Below, piece after piece: positions 1 through 7,907 of a stretch of 64,000 nt of DNA (the stretch's first letter is position 1; the number at the start of each line of letters is the position of its first letter). Made by a program: the position numbers and the translations under genes. Location: the NCBI RefSeq assembly GCF_001305595.1, contig NZ_CP012407.1, forward strand, positions 248,001 through 312,000. The letters run 5' to 3'. The notes beneath the pieces were generated by a model. The model did no database searches. It was not told the origin of the DNA and was given only the letters and a program-made list of their open reading frames with translations. The DNA comes from Azospirillum thiophilum. GTDB taxonomy: Bacteria; Pseudomonadota; Alphaproteobacteria; Azospirillales; Azospirillaceae.

Positions 1-647
1 GCCGCCAGATAGTTGCGGGCATCGAAGGCGAGGGCCGCCGGTGCGGCGGTGCGGCCGTCGATGGTGACGAGTTCGACGTCGGTCAGCGTATCGGTGCTGC
101 GGCTCGACACCATTGCATAGCGGCGGCCGCTGCCATCGAGCGCCACCACCACCGGCGTCTCCGCACGGTAGCCGCCATCCTGCCGGGCATAGCGGCGCGG
201 GTCGCCGGCATAGATGGCGCGGTCGATCCCGCCGCCGCCGTCGAAGCTGCGCCCACCCGGCACCCCCAGATAGACGCTGTCGGCGGCGTCCGCCCCGGCG
301 AAGCCGTCGATCTGCTGGAAGATGCGGGCGCCGAGCCGGTCGAGCGTGCCGCCGGTCAGCGCGACGTCGAGTCCTTCGATCCGGTAGCGCAGGGCGCCGG
401 CCGGGTCACGGTCGGTCAGGCCGGTGAAGCGCACGGCGGCGCCCGGTCCGCTGCCGGTGGCGGCATAATCGAGGATGGTGCCGTGTGCCCGTCCGGCGAC
501 CGTGCGGGCGACGGTCAGGCTGCCGGATCCTGCGGCGACCGACACCGCGTCGGGCCGGGTGGTGAAGGCATCGGCGACGTAACCGTTCGCCAGCCGGGCC
601 TCGTCGAGATCGAGGGCGAAACCCGGCCCCGCCACCAGCCGCGCCAT
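1..647 (-). CDS. N-terminal part of a secreted RTX/calcium-binding-repeat-like protein (partial)
   Basis: Open from an ATG at 647, behind GGAGG about 5 bases upstream, to the window edge, so only the first 215 residues are visible. The second half carries the pattern seen at the ends of hemolysin-type calcium-binding proteins: SFDGGGGIDRAIYAGDPRRY followed by a DTLTDVELVTIDGRTA segment, i.e. FDGG..D.A.Y.G...Y then DTL..VE...DG. No Sec signal peptide is visible, which fits type I secretion by a C-terminal signal that would lie outside the window. The type I transporter at 14.2-17.9 kb is a candidate exporter (inference). The rest of the protein is not seen, so the function (adhesin, enzyme, matrix protein) is unknown. 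Confidence 0.7.
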   Translation of the reverse strand, partial: MARLVAGPGFALDLDEARLANGYVADAFTTRPDAVSVAAGSGSLTVARTVAGRAHGTILDYAATGSGPGAAVRFTGLTDRDPAGALRYRIEGLDVALTGGTLDRLGARIFQQIDGFAGADAADSVYLGVPGGRSFDGGGGIDRAIYAGDPRRYARQDGGYRAETPVVVALDGSGRRYAMVSSRSTDTLTDVELVTIDGRTAAPAALAFDARNYLA

Positions 648-807
648 GCACGCCTCCTTACCCCTGCCGCAGGCAACGGCACCAAGGCCGGCCCGGAACG
701 GCGGGGCCGGCGGTCACACGGTCATAAGGGCGCTGCTGCCGGATGCGGCCGGCGCCCGCAGATCCGGGCGCCCCGCGTCGGCAAGGCCTTACTCTCCGAC
801 CCTGGTA

Positions 808-1104
808 TCAGATGACCTGGAGATAGGCCGGATCGAGCGCGCCGTGGCGGAACGGGATCCAGTCCTTATGGTCGGCGCGATACTGCAGACCGTAGGGGTT
901 CTTGAAGAAGATCTTCTGCAGCGGCTGGCCGCCTTCGGCGCGGGTGCGCTCCAGGTCGATCAGGGGCGACGGGGCGAAGATCTTCTCCCACAGCTCGGTG
1001 TTGTCCACCTCGCGACCGGCGTTCTTCACATAGTCGCGCGCGGTGTCGCTGAGCTGCCACGCCTCTTCGACCATCGCGTAATAGTCCACAGTACCCTCGG
1101 CCAT
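808..1104 (-). CDS. hypothetical protein, 98 aa
   Basis: A compact acidic/aromatic protein starting at ATG 1104 with GGAG about 13 bases upstream. It has no signal peptide or membrane segment and contains tryptophan- and tyrosine-rich stretches (VDYYAMVEEAWQLSD, WIPFRHGALDP). I do not recognise the family. Reading frame and codon use look like a genuine gene: G/C-ending codons and no stops on a strand without a competing gene. It lies alone between the partial secreted protein and the flippase, on the same strand. Confidence 0.55.
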   Translation of the reverse strand: MAEGTVDYYAMVEEAWQLSDTARDYVKNAGREVDNTELWEKIFAPSPLIDLERTRAEGGQPLQKIFFKNPYGLQYRADHKDWIPFRHGALDPAYLQVI

Positions 1105-1235
1105 GGCCTTCGAACTCCAACCAGCGTTGCACAGAGTTTCCGCTCACATAGCGCATTTCCGGCGGCAAAGGAACCACCTGCGCATGAGTGACGGTCGAGC
1201 GCGGCCGGACGGCCCGGCCGCGCCCGGATGGGATG

Positions 1236-2771
1236 TTACGGACGATCGGCCGCAGCCCCGTCGATCCCGGCCCCGTCGATCAGCGGTGCCGGACGGGTCT
1301 TGCGCAGCGGACCCGACAGCTTCTCCCACGGGCGGTTGCGCAGCAGCCGTCCGGCCACCCCCAGCCCGACCGCCAGCAGGCCGGTCAGGCTGATCGCCGC
1401 CCCGACCGGTCCGCCGACCAGCAGGCCGGCCAGCCCGGCCGCCCCGGCCAGCAGCGCACGCAGCCCGATGGTCAGCGCCACCGCTCCCGTGCCCGGCGCC
1501 AGCCGCGGCAGCAGCACCAGCAGCAGTCCGCAATCGACGGCGGTGCGCAGGCTCCAGGCCGCGGCGGCGCCGACGGCGCCGTACCGCTCGGCCAGCAGCC
1601 ACAGCACGCCCAGATAGACCGGCAGCTCGGCCAACTGCAGCCGGGCGGTCACGTCGACGCGCCCGACGCTCTGGATCAGGGTGTTGGGGACATAGGCCGT
1701 GGCGTTGAAGAAGACGCCCAGCATCAGGATCGACAGCACCGACGCGCTGTTGGCGGCGAAGGCGGGCCCGAGCCACAGTTCCAGCGCCGTCTCGCCGCCG
1801 ACGATGGTCGCCGCCTGCATCGCCAGGAACACTGCCAGCGTCAGATGGCCGCCGGCGTCCAGGATGCGGGCCAGGGCCGGGGGATCGCGCCGGAACAGGC
1901 TGGACGCCAGCGGGAACAGCGCCAGAGACAGGGCGCCGGGGATCACCATCAGCCGCGACAGCAGCTCGAACGGGGTGGTGTAGAAGGCGACCATCGCCGC
2001 CGGCACCAGGCTGAGCAGGATGAAGCGGTCGGCATAGAGCATCGCCGGGCCGACCAGATTGTTGAGCATCATCCAGGCGCTCATGGTGAACAGCCCGCGC
2101 AAGGACGGGCGGCCCCAGCGCGACGGGTGCAGCAGGTCCGGCTCCTGGCGCACGGCCAGGATCCCGTAGCCGACCAGCCCGATGAGCCGCCCGGCCGCGA
2201 TGGCGGCGATCACCGGCACCAGGCTCTGGCTGAAGGGCAGCACGCACAGCGGGCTTAGATAGTTCAGCACCCCCACCGTCATCCGCACCAGGCTGATCGG
2301 GCGGAAGCGCTGGTGCGCCTCCAGCACGCCACGCAGGCCGGCGGAGACCAGCGCGACCGGCACGATGGCAGCCGCCACCAGCAGGCTGAGCCGGATCTCC
2401 TGCGGCGAGGTGCCGGTATCCAGCTGGAAACCATCGGCCAGCAACCCGGCGCCCAGCGCCACCGCTCCGCCGGTCAGCAGCCCGATCGCGCCCATCAGGG
2501 CGATGGCCGGCCCGGCGATGCCCGCCGTGCCGGGGTTGGCCTTCCCCTTCCCAGGATCGGACGCATGACCGATACGGTCGGCGACGACCTGCACCAGCGA
2601 CCGCCCCAACCCGAGATCCAGCACGCCCAGATAGCCGAGCAGCGCCCAGATCAGGGTGAGCGCGCCGAAGCGCTCCATCCCGACCGCGGAGATGAGCAAC
2701 GGAATCGACAGGAGGGCCGCCACCATCGGTAGCCCTTCGCCGAGCAGATTCCAGAGCGTGTTGCGAAGCAA
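1236..2771 (-). CDS. polysaccharide flippase (Wzx / oligosaccharide flippase family)
   Basis: A 511-residue integral membrane protein with about 12-14 predicted hydrophobic helices and few charged loops. The start resembles Wzx/RfbX-type flippases: NTLWNLLGEGLPMVAALLSI, then a second helix and the LGLGRSLVQ motif near residue 55. Such proteins flip undecaprenyl-linked oligosaccharide from the cytoplasmic to the periplasmic face of the inner membrane. The apparent start is TTG at 2771 with no clear ribosome binding site, so the N-terminus is uncertain. It follows pseC on the same strand after about 200 bases and probably shares its pathway. The exact substrate cannot be read from sequence. Confidence 0.75.
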   Translation of the reverse strand: MLRNTLWNLLGEGLPMVAALLSIPLLISAVGMERFGALTLIWALLGYLGVLDLGLGRSLVQVVADRIGHASDPGKGKANPGTAGIAGPAIALMGAIGLLTGGAVALGAGLLADGFQLDTGTSPQEIRLSLLVAAAIVPVALVSAGLRGVLEAHQRFRPISLVRMTVGVLNYLSPLCVLPFSQSLVPVIAAIAAGRLIGLVGYGILAVRQEPDLLHPSRWGRPSLRGLFTMSAWMMLNNLVGPAMLYADRFILLSLVPAAMVAFYTTPFELLSRLMVIPGALSLALFPLASSLFRRDPPALARILDAGGHLTLAVFLAMQAATIVGGETALELWLGPAFAANSASVLSILMLGVFFNATAYVPNTLIQSVGRVDVTARLQLAELPVYLGVLWLLAERYGAVGAAAAWSLRTAVDCGLLLVLLPRLAPGTGAVALTIGLRALLAGAAGLAGLLVGGPVGAAISLTGLLAVGLGVAGRLLRNRPWEKLSGPLRKTRPAPLIDGAGIDGAAADRP

Positions 2772-2968
2772 AATCGGGGATCCGTGCGCGGAACACTGGG
2801 GAACGGCGTGATGGAGACGACCGGAGCCGGCCGTTCGGCTTAGGAGCCGTTCGACCTAGGCCTATGCCGTCCCGGCGAAGTCATTGTTATCCGTCCATCC
2901 TGTGCAAAACGCTAACGGATTCGCGTGGACGCAACGGCATGGCACCCCGAACGGCGGCGAGCTGCCCG

Positions 2969-4192
2969 TCAGGACAGCACCCGCTCCAGCGCGGTGACGA
3001 CCCGGTCGACATCGCTGTCGGCCATGGCCGGGAACAGCGGCAGCGACAGCGTCCGCGCGTAATGGGCCATCGCGCCGGGCAGCGCGAGATCGCCGTAGCG
3101 GCTGCGCCAGTAGGGCTGGCGATGGACCGGGATATAATGCACCTGGGTTCCGATGCCGAGATCGCGCAGGGCGGCCATCGCCGCGGCACGGGTCCGGCCG
3201 GCGGCGTGGAAGTCGATGCGCGCGGCGCACAGGTGCCAGGCCGGCCGGCACCAGGGCACGGCGGCCGGCGGCAGCACCAGCGGCGCCAGCGGCGCCATGC
3301 GGTCGGCATAGAGGCCCATCAGCCTGCGCCGCCGCTCCGCGAAACGGTCGAGCCGGCCGAGCTGGCTCAGCACCAGGGCCGCATGGATGTCGGAGAGCCG
3401 GTGGTTGAAGCCCGGCTCGGCCATCTCGTAGTACCAGGGGTTGGGCGCCCCCCCCTCGTCCAGCGCGGCACCGGGATCGGCGAAGCCCTCGCCCGGCTCC
3501 GGGCTGCGCATCATGCCGTGGTTGCACAGGCGGCGGACCCGCGCCATCAGCGCCGGGTCGTTGCCGGTGACCGCCCCGCCCTCGCCGGCGGCGATGGTCT
3601 TGACCGGATGGAAGGAGAAGACGGTCAGCGCGCTGTCGGCGCAGGCACCGACCGGCGTCTCCCGGCCGCCCGACAGCTCGACGGTGCCGATGGCGTGGCA
3701 GGCGTCCTCGACCACCGCCAGCCCTTCCCGGCGGGCGAGCGCGCCGAGTTCCGCCATCGGGGCGGTCTGGCCGGCGTAATGGACGGGGGCGAGCGCACGG
3801 ACGCGCCAGCCGGCCTTGGCCGCGCGGGCGATGGCGGCCTCGGCCTCGGCCACGCCCATCAGGCCGCTGTCGGGATCGACGTCGGCGAAGGCGACCTCCG
3901 CCCCGGCATGGCGGGCGGCGGATGCGGTGGCGAGGAAGGTGTTCGACGGCACCACCACCGCGTCGCCCGGTCCGAGCCCGAGCGCCGTGTAGGCCAGCCG
4001 CAGCGCCGCGGTGCCGTTGGCGCAGGCCACCGCGTCGGCCGCCCCCACCCGCGCGGCCAGGGCCCGCTCGAAGGCGGCCACCGCCGGCCCCTGGGTCAGC
4101 CAGTCGCCGCGCAGCACCGCCGCCACCGCGGCGATGTCCTCCTCCTCGACCGACTGGCGGCCGTAGGGAAGGAAGGGCAACCCTCCCGTCAC
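2969..4192 (-). CDS. pseC: UDP-4-amino-4,6-dideoxy-N-acetyl-beta-L-altrosamine transaminase (PseC-type)
   Basis: A DegT/DnrJ/EryC1 family PLP aminotransferase of 407 residues. The PLP lysine is K198 in FHPVKTIAAGEGG, preceded by EDACHA (about 162-167). The N-terminal LPYGRQSVEEEDIAAV and the C-terminal QVHYIPVHRQPYWR are characteristic of PseC. Known reaction: transfer of an amino group from glutamate to the 4-keto sugar made by PseB, on the way to pseudaminic acid or a related 4-amino-6-deoxy sugar. The ATG overlaps the pseB stop codon by 4 bases (ATGA), showing translational coupling. The later pathway genes (pseH, pseG, pseI, pseF) are not in this window. Confidence 0.88.
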   Translation of the reverse strand: MTGGLPFLPYGRQSVEEEDIAAVAAVLRGDWLTQGPAVAAFERALAARVGAADAVACANGTAALRLAYTALGLGPGDAVVVPSNTFLATASAARHAGAEVAFADVDPDSGLMGVAEAEAAIARAAKAGWRVRALAPVHYAGQTAPMAELGALARREGLAVVEDACHAIGTVELSGGRETPVGACADSALTVFSFHPVKTIAAGEGGAVTGNDPALMARVRRLCNHGMMRSPEPGEGFADPGAALDEGGAPNPWYYEMAEPGFNHRLSDIHAALVLSQLGRLDRFAERRRRLMGLYADRMAPLAPLVLPPAAVPWCRPAWHLCAARIDFHAAGRTRAAAMAALRDLGIGTQVHYIPVHRQPYWRSRYGDLALPGAMAHYARTLSLPLFPAMADSDVDRVVTALERVLS

Positions 4193-5181
4193 GGTGCCTC
4201 GGCCAGCAGGGTGCGCAGCCGCTCGCCGTCCAGCCAGTCGTCGTTGCCGTCACTGGCATAGCGGAAGCCGTCGGCCACCGCGCGGGCATTCAGCCGCTCA
4301 TAGGGGGCGTGCTGCCAGAAGGCGAAGGCCGGCTCGATGACGTAGCGGTCGTCCAGCTCGTAGGTCTGGCGGGAATCATCCTCGGTGATCATCACCTCGT
4401 GCAGCTTCTCGCCCGGCCGGATGCCGACGATCCTCTGCGGCAGGTCGGGCGCCATGGCGCGGGCGAGGTCGGAGATGCGCATGCTGGGGATCTTCGGCAC
4501 GAAGATCTCGCCGCCCTGCATCATGGCGAAGCAGGACAGCACGAAATCGACGCCATGCTGCAGCGTGATCCAGAAGCGGGTCATGCGGTCGTCGGTGACC
4601 GGCAGATGGTCGGCGCCGTCCGCGATCATCTTGCGGAACAGCGGCACGACGCTGCCGCGCGACCCCACCACGTTGCCGTAGCGCACCACCGCGAAGCGGG
4701 TGTCGAGCGCGCCCGACAGGTTGTTGGCGGCGATGAAGATCTTGTCCGACGCCAGCTTGCTGGCGCCATAGAGGTTGATCGGGTTGGCCGCCTTGTCGGT
4801 CGACAGTGCGACGACACGCCGCACCCCCATCGACAGGGCCGCGCGCATCACGTTCTCCGCCCCGTAGACGTTGGTGTGGATGCATTCCATCGGATTGTAT
4901 TCGGCCGCCGGCACATGCTTCAACGCCGCGGCGTGGACGCAGAAATCGACCCCGCGCATCGCCAGTTCGAGCCGCTCGCGGTCGCGCACGTCGCCGATGA
5001 AATAGCGCAGCGTGGAGGTCCACTCCGCCGGCATGCGCTGCTGCATCTCGTACTGCTTGAACTCGTCGCGCGAGAAGACGATGACCCGGCGCGGCCTGGC
5101 GTGCCGCATCACCGTCTCGACGAAGCGGCGGCCGAAGGAGCCGGTGCCGCCGGTCACCAGGACCGACCGGCCGTCCAGCAT
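4189..5181 (-). CDS. pseB: UDP-N-acetylglucosamine 4,6-dehydratase (inverting), PseB-type
   Basis: An extended short-chain dehydrogenase with the NAD(P) motif TGGTGSFGRRF right after the chosen start. It also has FSRDEFKQYEMQQRM, the HAAALKHVPAAEYNP block and YRN/VGSRGSVVP segments typical of PseB/FlaA1. It converts UDP-GlcNAc to the 4-keto-6-deoxy-L-arabino sugar. I start it at ATG 5181 (330 residues, GGAGG about 11 bases upstream), which matches the family length. An in-frame ATG at 5313 would add 44 non-conserved residues, and the frame stays open further upstream. The stop overlaps the pseC start. Confidence 0.88.
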   Translation of the reverse strand: MLDGRSVLVTGGTGSFGRRFVETVMRHARPRRVIVFSRDEFKQYEMQQRMPAEWTSTLRYFIGDVRDRERLELAMRGVDFCVHAAALKHVPAAEYNPMECIHTNVYGAENVMRAALSMGVRRVVALSTDKAANPINLYGASKLASDKIFIAANNLSGALDTRFAVVRYGNVVGSRGSVVPLFRKMIADGADHLPVTDDRMTRFWITLQHGVDFVLSCFAMMQGGEIFVPKIPSMRISDLARAMAPDLPQRIVGIRPGEKLHEVMITEDDSRQTYELDDRYVIEPAFAFWQHAPYERLNARAVADGFRYASDGNDDWLDGERLRTLLAEAP

Positions 5182-5419
5182 GCGCAGGCCCGCCTCCAGC
5201 CCGGTGCCGGCGGCGGAATCCGTACCGGTCCCGGCGGCCGGGTGCCGTGCTCCGGGATCGCTGGCCTTGCTGGAATGTGTCGTCACCGCCGGTTCCGTCC
5301 GTTGAAGCCGCATCGCTCGAAACCGCCGGCACCGCAGGCCGGATGGTCCGGGCCGGGCGCCGCATCGGGGCCGAAATGAACCCCGATCGTAACCGGGGCT
5401 TTCTGAGGATCGGGTTAAT

Positions 5420-6757
5420 TCAGGATGAACGCCCATGCAAGGCCTGTCGGCAAGGGGATCCGCCGGCACGGACGGCGCGCGGATCCTCCTCTTCCCAGCC
5501 CTCGGAAGTTGGAGCGGGCAGCCTGCCGGCATGGAGATCCTCCAGCAGGCGGATCTGCGCCGGCAGGCAGACGGCGGCGAGATCGAAGCGCTCCACCGCC
5601 GTCCGCCTTGCGGCACTCGACAGGGCGGCACGCAGATCCGGGTCGTCCAGCGCCGTCTCCACCCGGTCGGCGAGCGCCATCGGGTCGAAGAAGCCGGTCA
5701 GCAGGCCGTTCACCCCGTCCTCGATCACCTCGGCGACCGGCGGCGTGTCGGACCCGACGATGACGGCGCCGCAGGCCATCGCCTCCAGCATCGACCAGGA
5801 CAGGACGAAGGGATAGGTCAGGTAGACATGGGCGCGCGAGACGCGCAGGATCGACAGGTAGCGGTCGTAGGGCAGCTTCCCCAGCACATGCAGCCGCTCC
5901 GCTTCCGGGCGGGGGGCGCCGGCGGCGTCCAGCATGGTTTCCCGCCACATCGCCTCGCGCCAGGAGCCGCCGCCCTCGGGCGGGGCGCCGTAGCTGACCT
6001 CGTCCCCGCCGACCACCAGGATGTGCAGGCCGGGCCGGCGCCGCAGCAGCTCCGCCGCCGCGCGCATGAAGGTGGGAAAGCCGCGGTAGGGTTCCAGGTT
6101 GCGGGCGACGTAGGTCACCACCTCGTCCCCGCGCGACAGGGTCCGGCCGTCGGGCAGGGTGACGGTGGCTGCCGGATCCGGCCGGCAGACATCGGTGTCG
6201 ACCCCGTCATGGATCACCGAGATGCGCGGGCGGAACGGGACCGGATGCTGGCGCCGCTGCCAGTCCGTCGGGCTGACTCCCCAGTCCATCGCCTCCAGTC
6301 CGGCCAGCAGCGCGGCGTTCTTGGCTCTGATGCGGCAGCGCGTTTCCAGCGTCACCGGCCGTTCCGGGTCGAAGCCGACGTCTGACCCGTCGGCGCGATA
6401 GAAGAACTCGCAATAGAGCATCAGCCGGGCGTCGGGAAACAGATCCTTCAGGAACAGGGCCTCGCCCCAGCCGGGATGGGCGCAGATAACGTCGGGGGTG
6501 AAACCGTCCTTCTGCAGCGCCAGCCCGGCACGCACCGCCCCCTGCCCGTGCAGCACCTGCCCCTCGAACATGCGGATATAGGGGTGGGTGGCGTCGCCCG
6601 GCTCGCGGGCCGGCCGGTAGAGCGCGGTGCGCACCCCCGGCAGTTCGCGCTTGGCCTTGCCGATGAAGGCGGCCTGATGGGCCGGGTCGGCCGCGAAATG
6701 ACGGACGATGTGCTTGTATTGGCCGGGGATGTTCTGGTGAACGAACAGGATCCGCAT
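5420..6757 (-). CDS. glycosyltransferase, family 4 (GT-B)
   Basis: 445 residues from ATG 6757. The N-terminal half opens with MRILFVHQNIPGQYKHI and contains AHPGWGEALFLKDLFP, resembling the N-terminal domain of a GT4 subfamily. The C-terminal half has the glycosyltransferase group 1 core: a nucleotide-sugar binding loop around YVARNLEPYRGF and the donor-binding PFVLSWSMLEAMACGA (E-x7-E region), followed by GSDTPPVAEVIEDGVNG. It probably adds a sugar to a lipid-linked polysaccharide intermediate at the cytoplasmic face. It lies about 240 bases upstream of pseB on the same strand. Donor and acceptor cannot be deduced. Confidence 0.85.
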   Translation of the reverse strand: MRILFVHQNIPGQYKHIVRHFAADPAHQAAFIGKAKRELPGVRTALYRPAREPGDATHPYIRMFEGQVLHGQGAVRAGLALQKDGFTPDVICAHPGWGEALFLKDLFPDARLMLYCEFFYRADGSDVGFDPERPVTLETRCRIRAKNAALLAGLEAMDWGVSPTDWQRRQHPVPFRPRISVIHDGVDTDVCRPDPAATVTLPDGRTLSRGDEVVTYVARNLEPYRGFPTFMRAAAELLRRRPGLHILVVGGDEVSYGAPPEGGGSWREAMWRETMLDAAGAPRPEAERLHVLGKLPYDRYLSILRVSRAHVYLTYPFVLSWSMLEAMACGAVIVGSDTPPVAEVIEDGVNGLLTGFFDPMALADRVETALDDPDLRAALSSAARRTAVERFDLAAVCLPAQIRLLEDLHAGRLPAPTSEGWEEEDPRAVRAGGSPCRQALHGRSS

Positions 6758-7042
6758 GGAACGACAATGCCCGGGAAACGGAGAAAGGAGCGACAGCCTG
6801 CAACCATCCGGCACCGCTGTCGATGCATAAGACCAGGGTCAGAAAGTTTTGACTTCTGAACCTGGTATCGGCCGCGACGGCAGCCGAGCGGGCTCATGCC
6901 CGCGAAGCCAAGGCCCGCGGACGCGGGCCGCCCTTTACTCCCCCTCTGCCCCATCGGGGAACCCCATGAGGGAGCCGGCTGGCATATCCCCGCAAAAAAG
7001 TTTAATGACCACAGGCAGACACAACTGGATGATCGGTCCTCC

Positions 7043-7738
7043 ATGCAGCTCCCCGTGCAGCCAGCGATGCCGCTGCGTCCCCTGCATCCCTGGCAGCAGG
7101 TCACCGTCGGCAGCGGTCTGATGCTGCACGCGCCGCTGAGCGTCAGCGCCGACGCGGCCCGGCTCCAGCGCGAGTTCGCCGCCCTCGACGCGGCAACGGG
7201 GGAGGAGGGGCGCATGTTCATGGCCAGCGACGGCAGCTGGTCGTCGATCACCCTGATCGAGGAGGGGCTTGGTCCGGACAGCCGACGCGCCATCGGCCGG
7301 CCGACTCCGGCGCTCGACCGGATGCCGAGCGCCCGCGCCCTGCTGGAGGGGCTGGGCTGCCGTATCCTGTCCTGTTACGTTCACCGGCAGGAACCGGGCG
7401 GCCTGCTCCGCTGGCATTTCGACGGCGCCGGCCTGCACCAGCCCGAAGCGCGGCTGATCGTGCCGATCATCGCCCCGCCCGCCGCGGTGACGTGGATAGG
7501 CGACAGCCCGGCCGCCTATCCGGCCGGCACGCCGTGGGCCGGCGACTTCACCTTCCCCCATCAGGTGGAGAACGCTCCCGACGAGCAGCGGATCGTCCTG
7601 CTGGTGGATGTGGTCAGCGACGAACGTGCCCGCTCCCTTGCCCCGCCGGATCTGTACGGCCAGCCGGCGCTTCGCGTCGCCTTGGGAGAGCAGGCGGTCA
7701 ACAGCTTGCTGGCGAACCGGGAGCTGGTGCCTGCCTGA
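7043..7738 (+). CDS. aspartyl/asparaginyl beta-hydroxylase-like protein
   Basis: 231 residues if started at ATG 7043. No good ribosome binding site precedes it, and ATG 7067 is an alternative. The second half reads as a double-stranded beta-helix dioxygenase: LLRWHFDGAGLHQPEARLIVPI, then a G-D-F-x-F-PHQVENAPDEQRIVLLVDV block. The spaced histidines (WHFDG, FPHQVEN) and the arginine in the last block fit the Fe(II)/2-oxoglutarate site of the Asp/Asn hydroxylase family (known for LpxO and BAH-like enzymes). The substrate is unknown. In a surface-glycan cluster, a lipid A or tailoring role is only an inference. Upstream, 6912-6929 forms a GGCCCGC/GCGGGCC hairpin. Confidence 0.6.
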   Translation: MQLPVQPAMPLRPLHPWQQVTVGSGLMLHAPLSVSADAARLQREFAALDAATGEEGRMFMASDGSWSSITLIEEGLGPDSRRAIGRPTPALDRMPSARALLEGLGCRILSCYVHRQEPGGLLRWHFDGAGLHQPEARLIVPIIAPPAAVTWIGDSPAAYPAGTPWAGDFTFPHQVENAPDEQRIVLLVDVVSDERARSLAPPDLYGQPALRVALGEQAVNSLLANRELVPA

Positions 7739-7764
7739 AGGAGTCCAAGCTTTTGGTTCTCCAC

Positions 7765-7800
7765 GCGATCGGTTCAAGCGGACTTGCTTGAACCGATCGC
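7765..7800. terminator. strong inverted repeat, probable transcription terminator
   Basis: A perfect 15-bp stem (7765-7779 pairing with 7786-7800) closes a 6-base loop, beginning 27 bases after the stop of the hydroxylase-like gene. There is no T tract on either side, so it may be a Rho-assisted or purely stabilising hairpin rather than a classical intrinsic terminator. Confidence 0.55.
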
Positions 7801-7907
7801 ACTCCAAGTCCCAGTAAGGATCCGTTCCGCCCACGCCGCCTTGCGCCTATAAGGTCTCCGTCCGCCGGCACCGCCCGGCCCACCGCGCGACGGAGCGCCG
7901 ACGCCCC

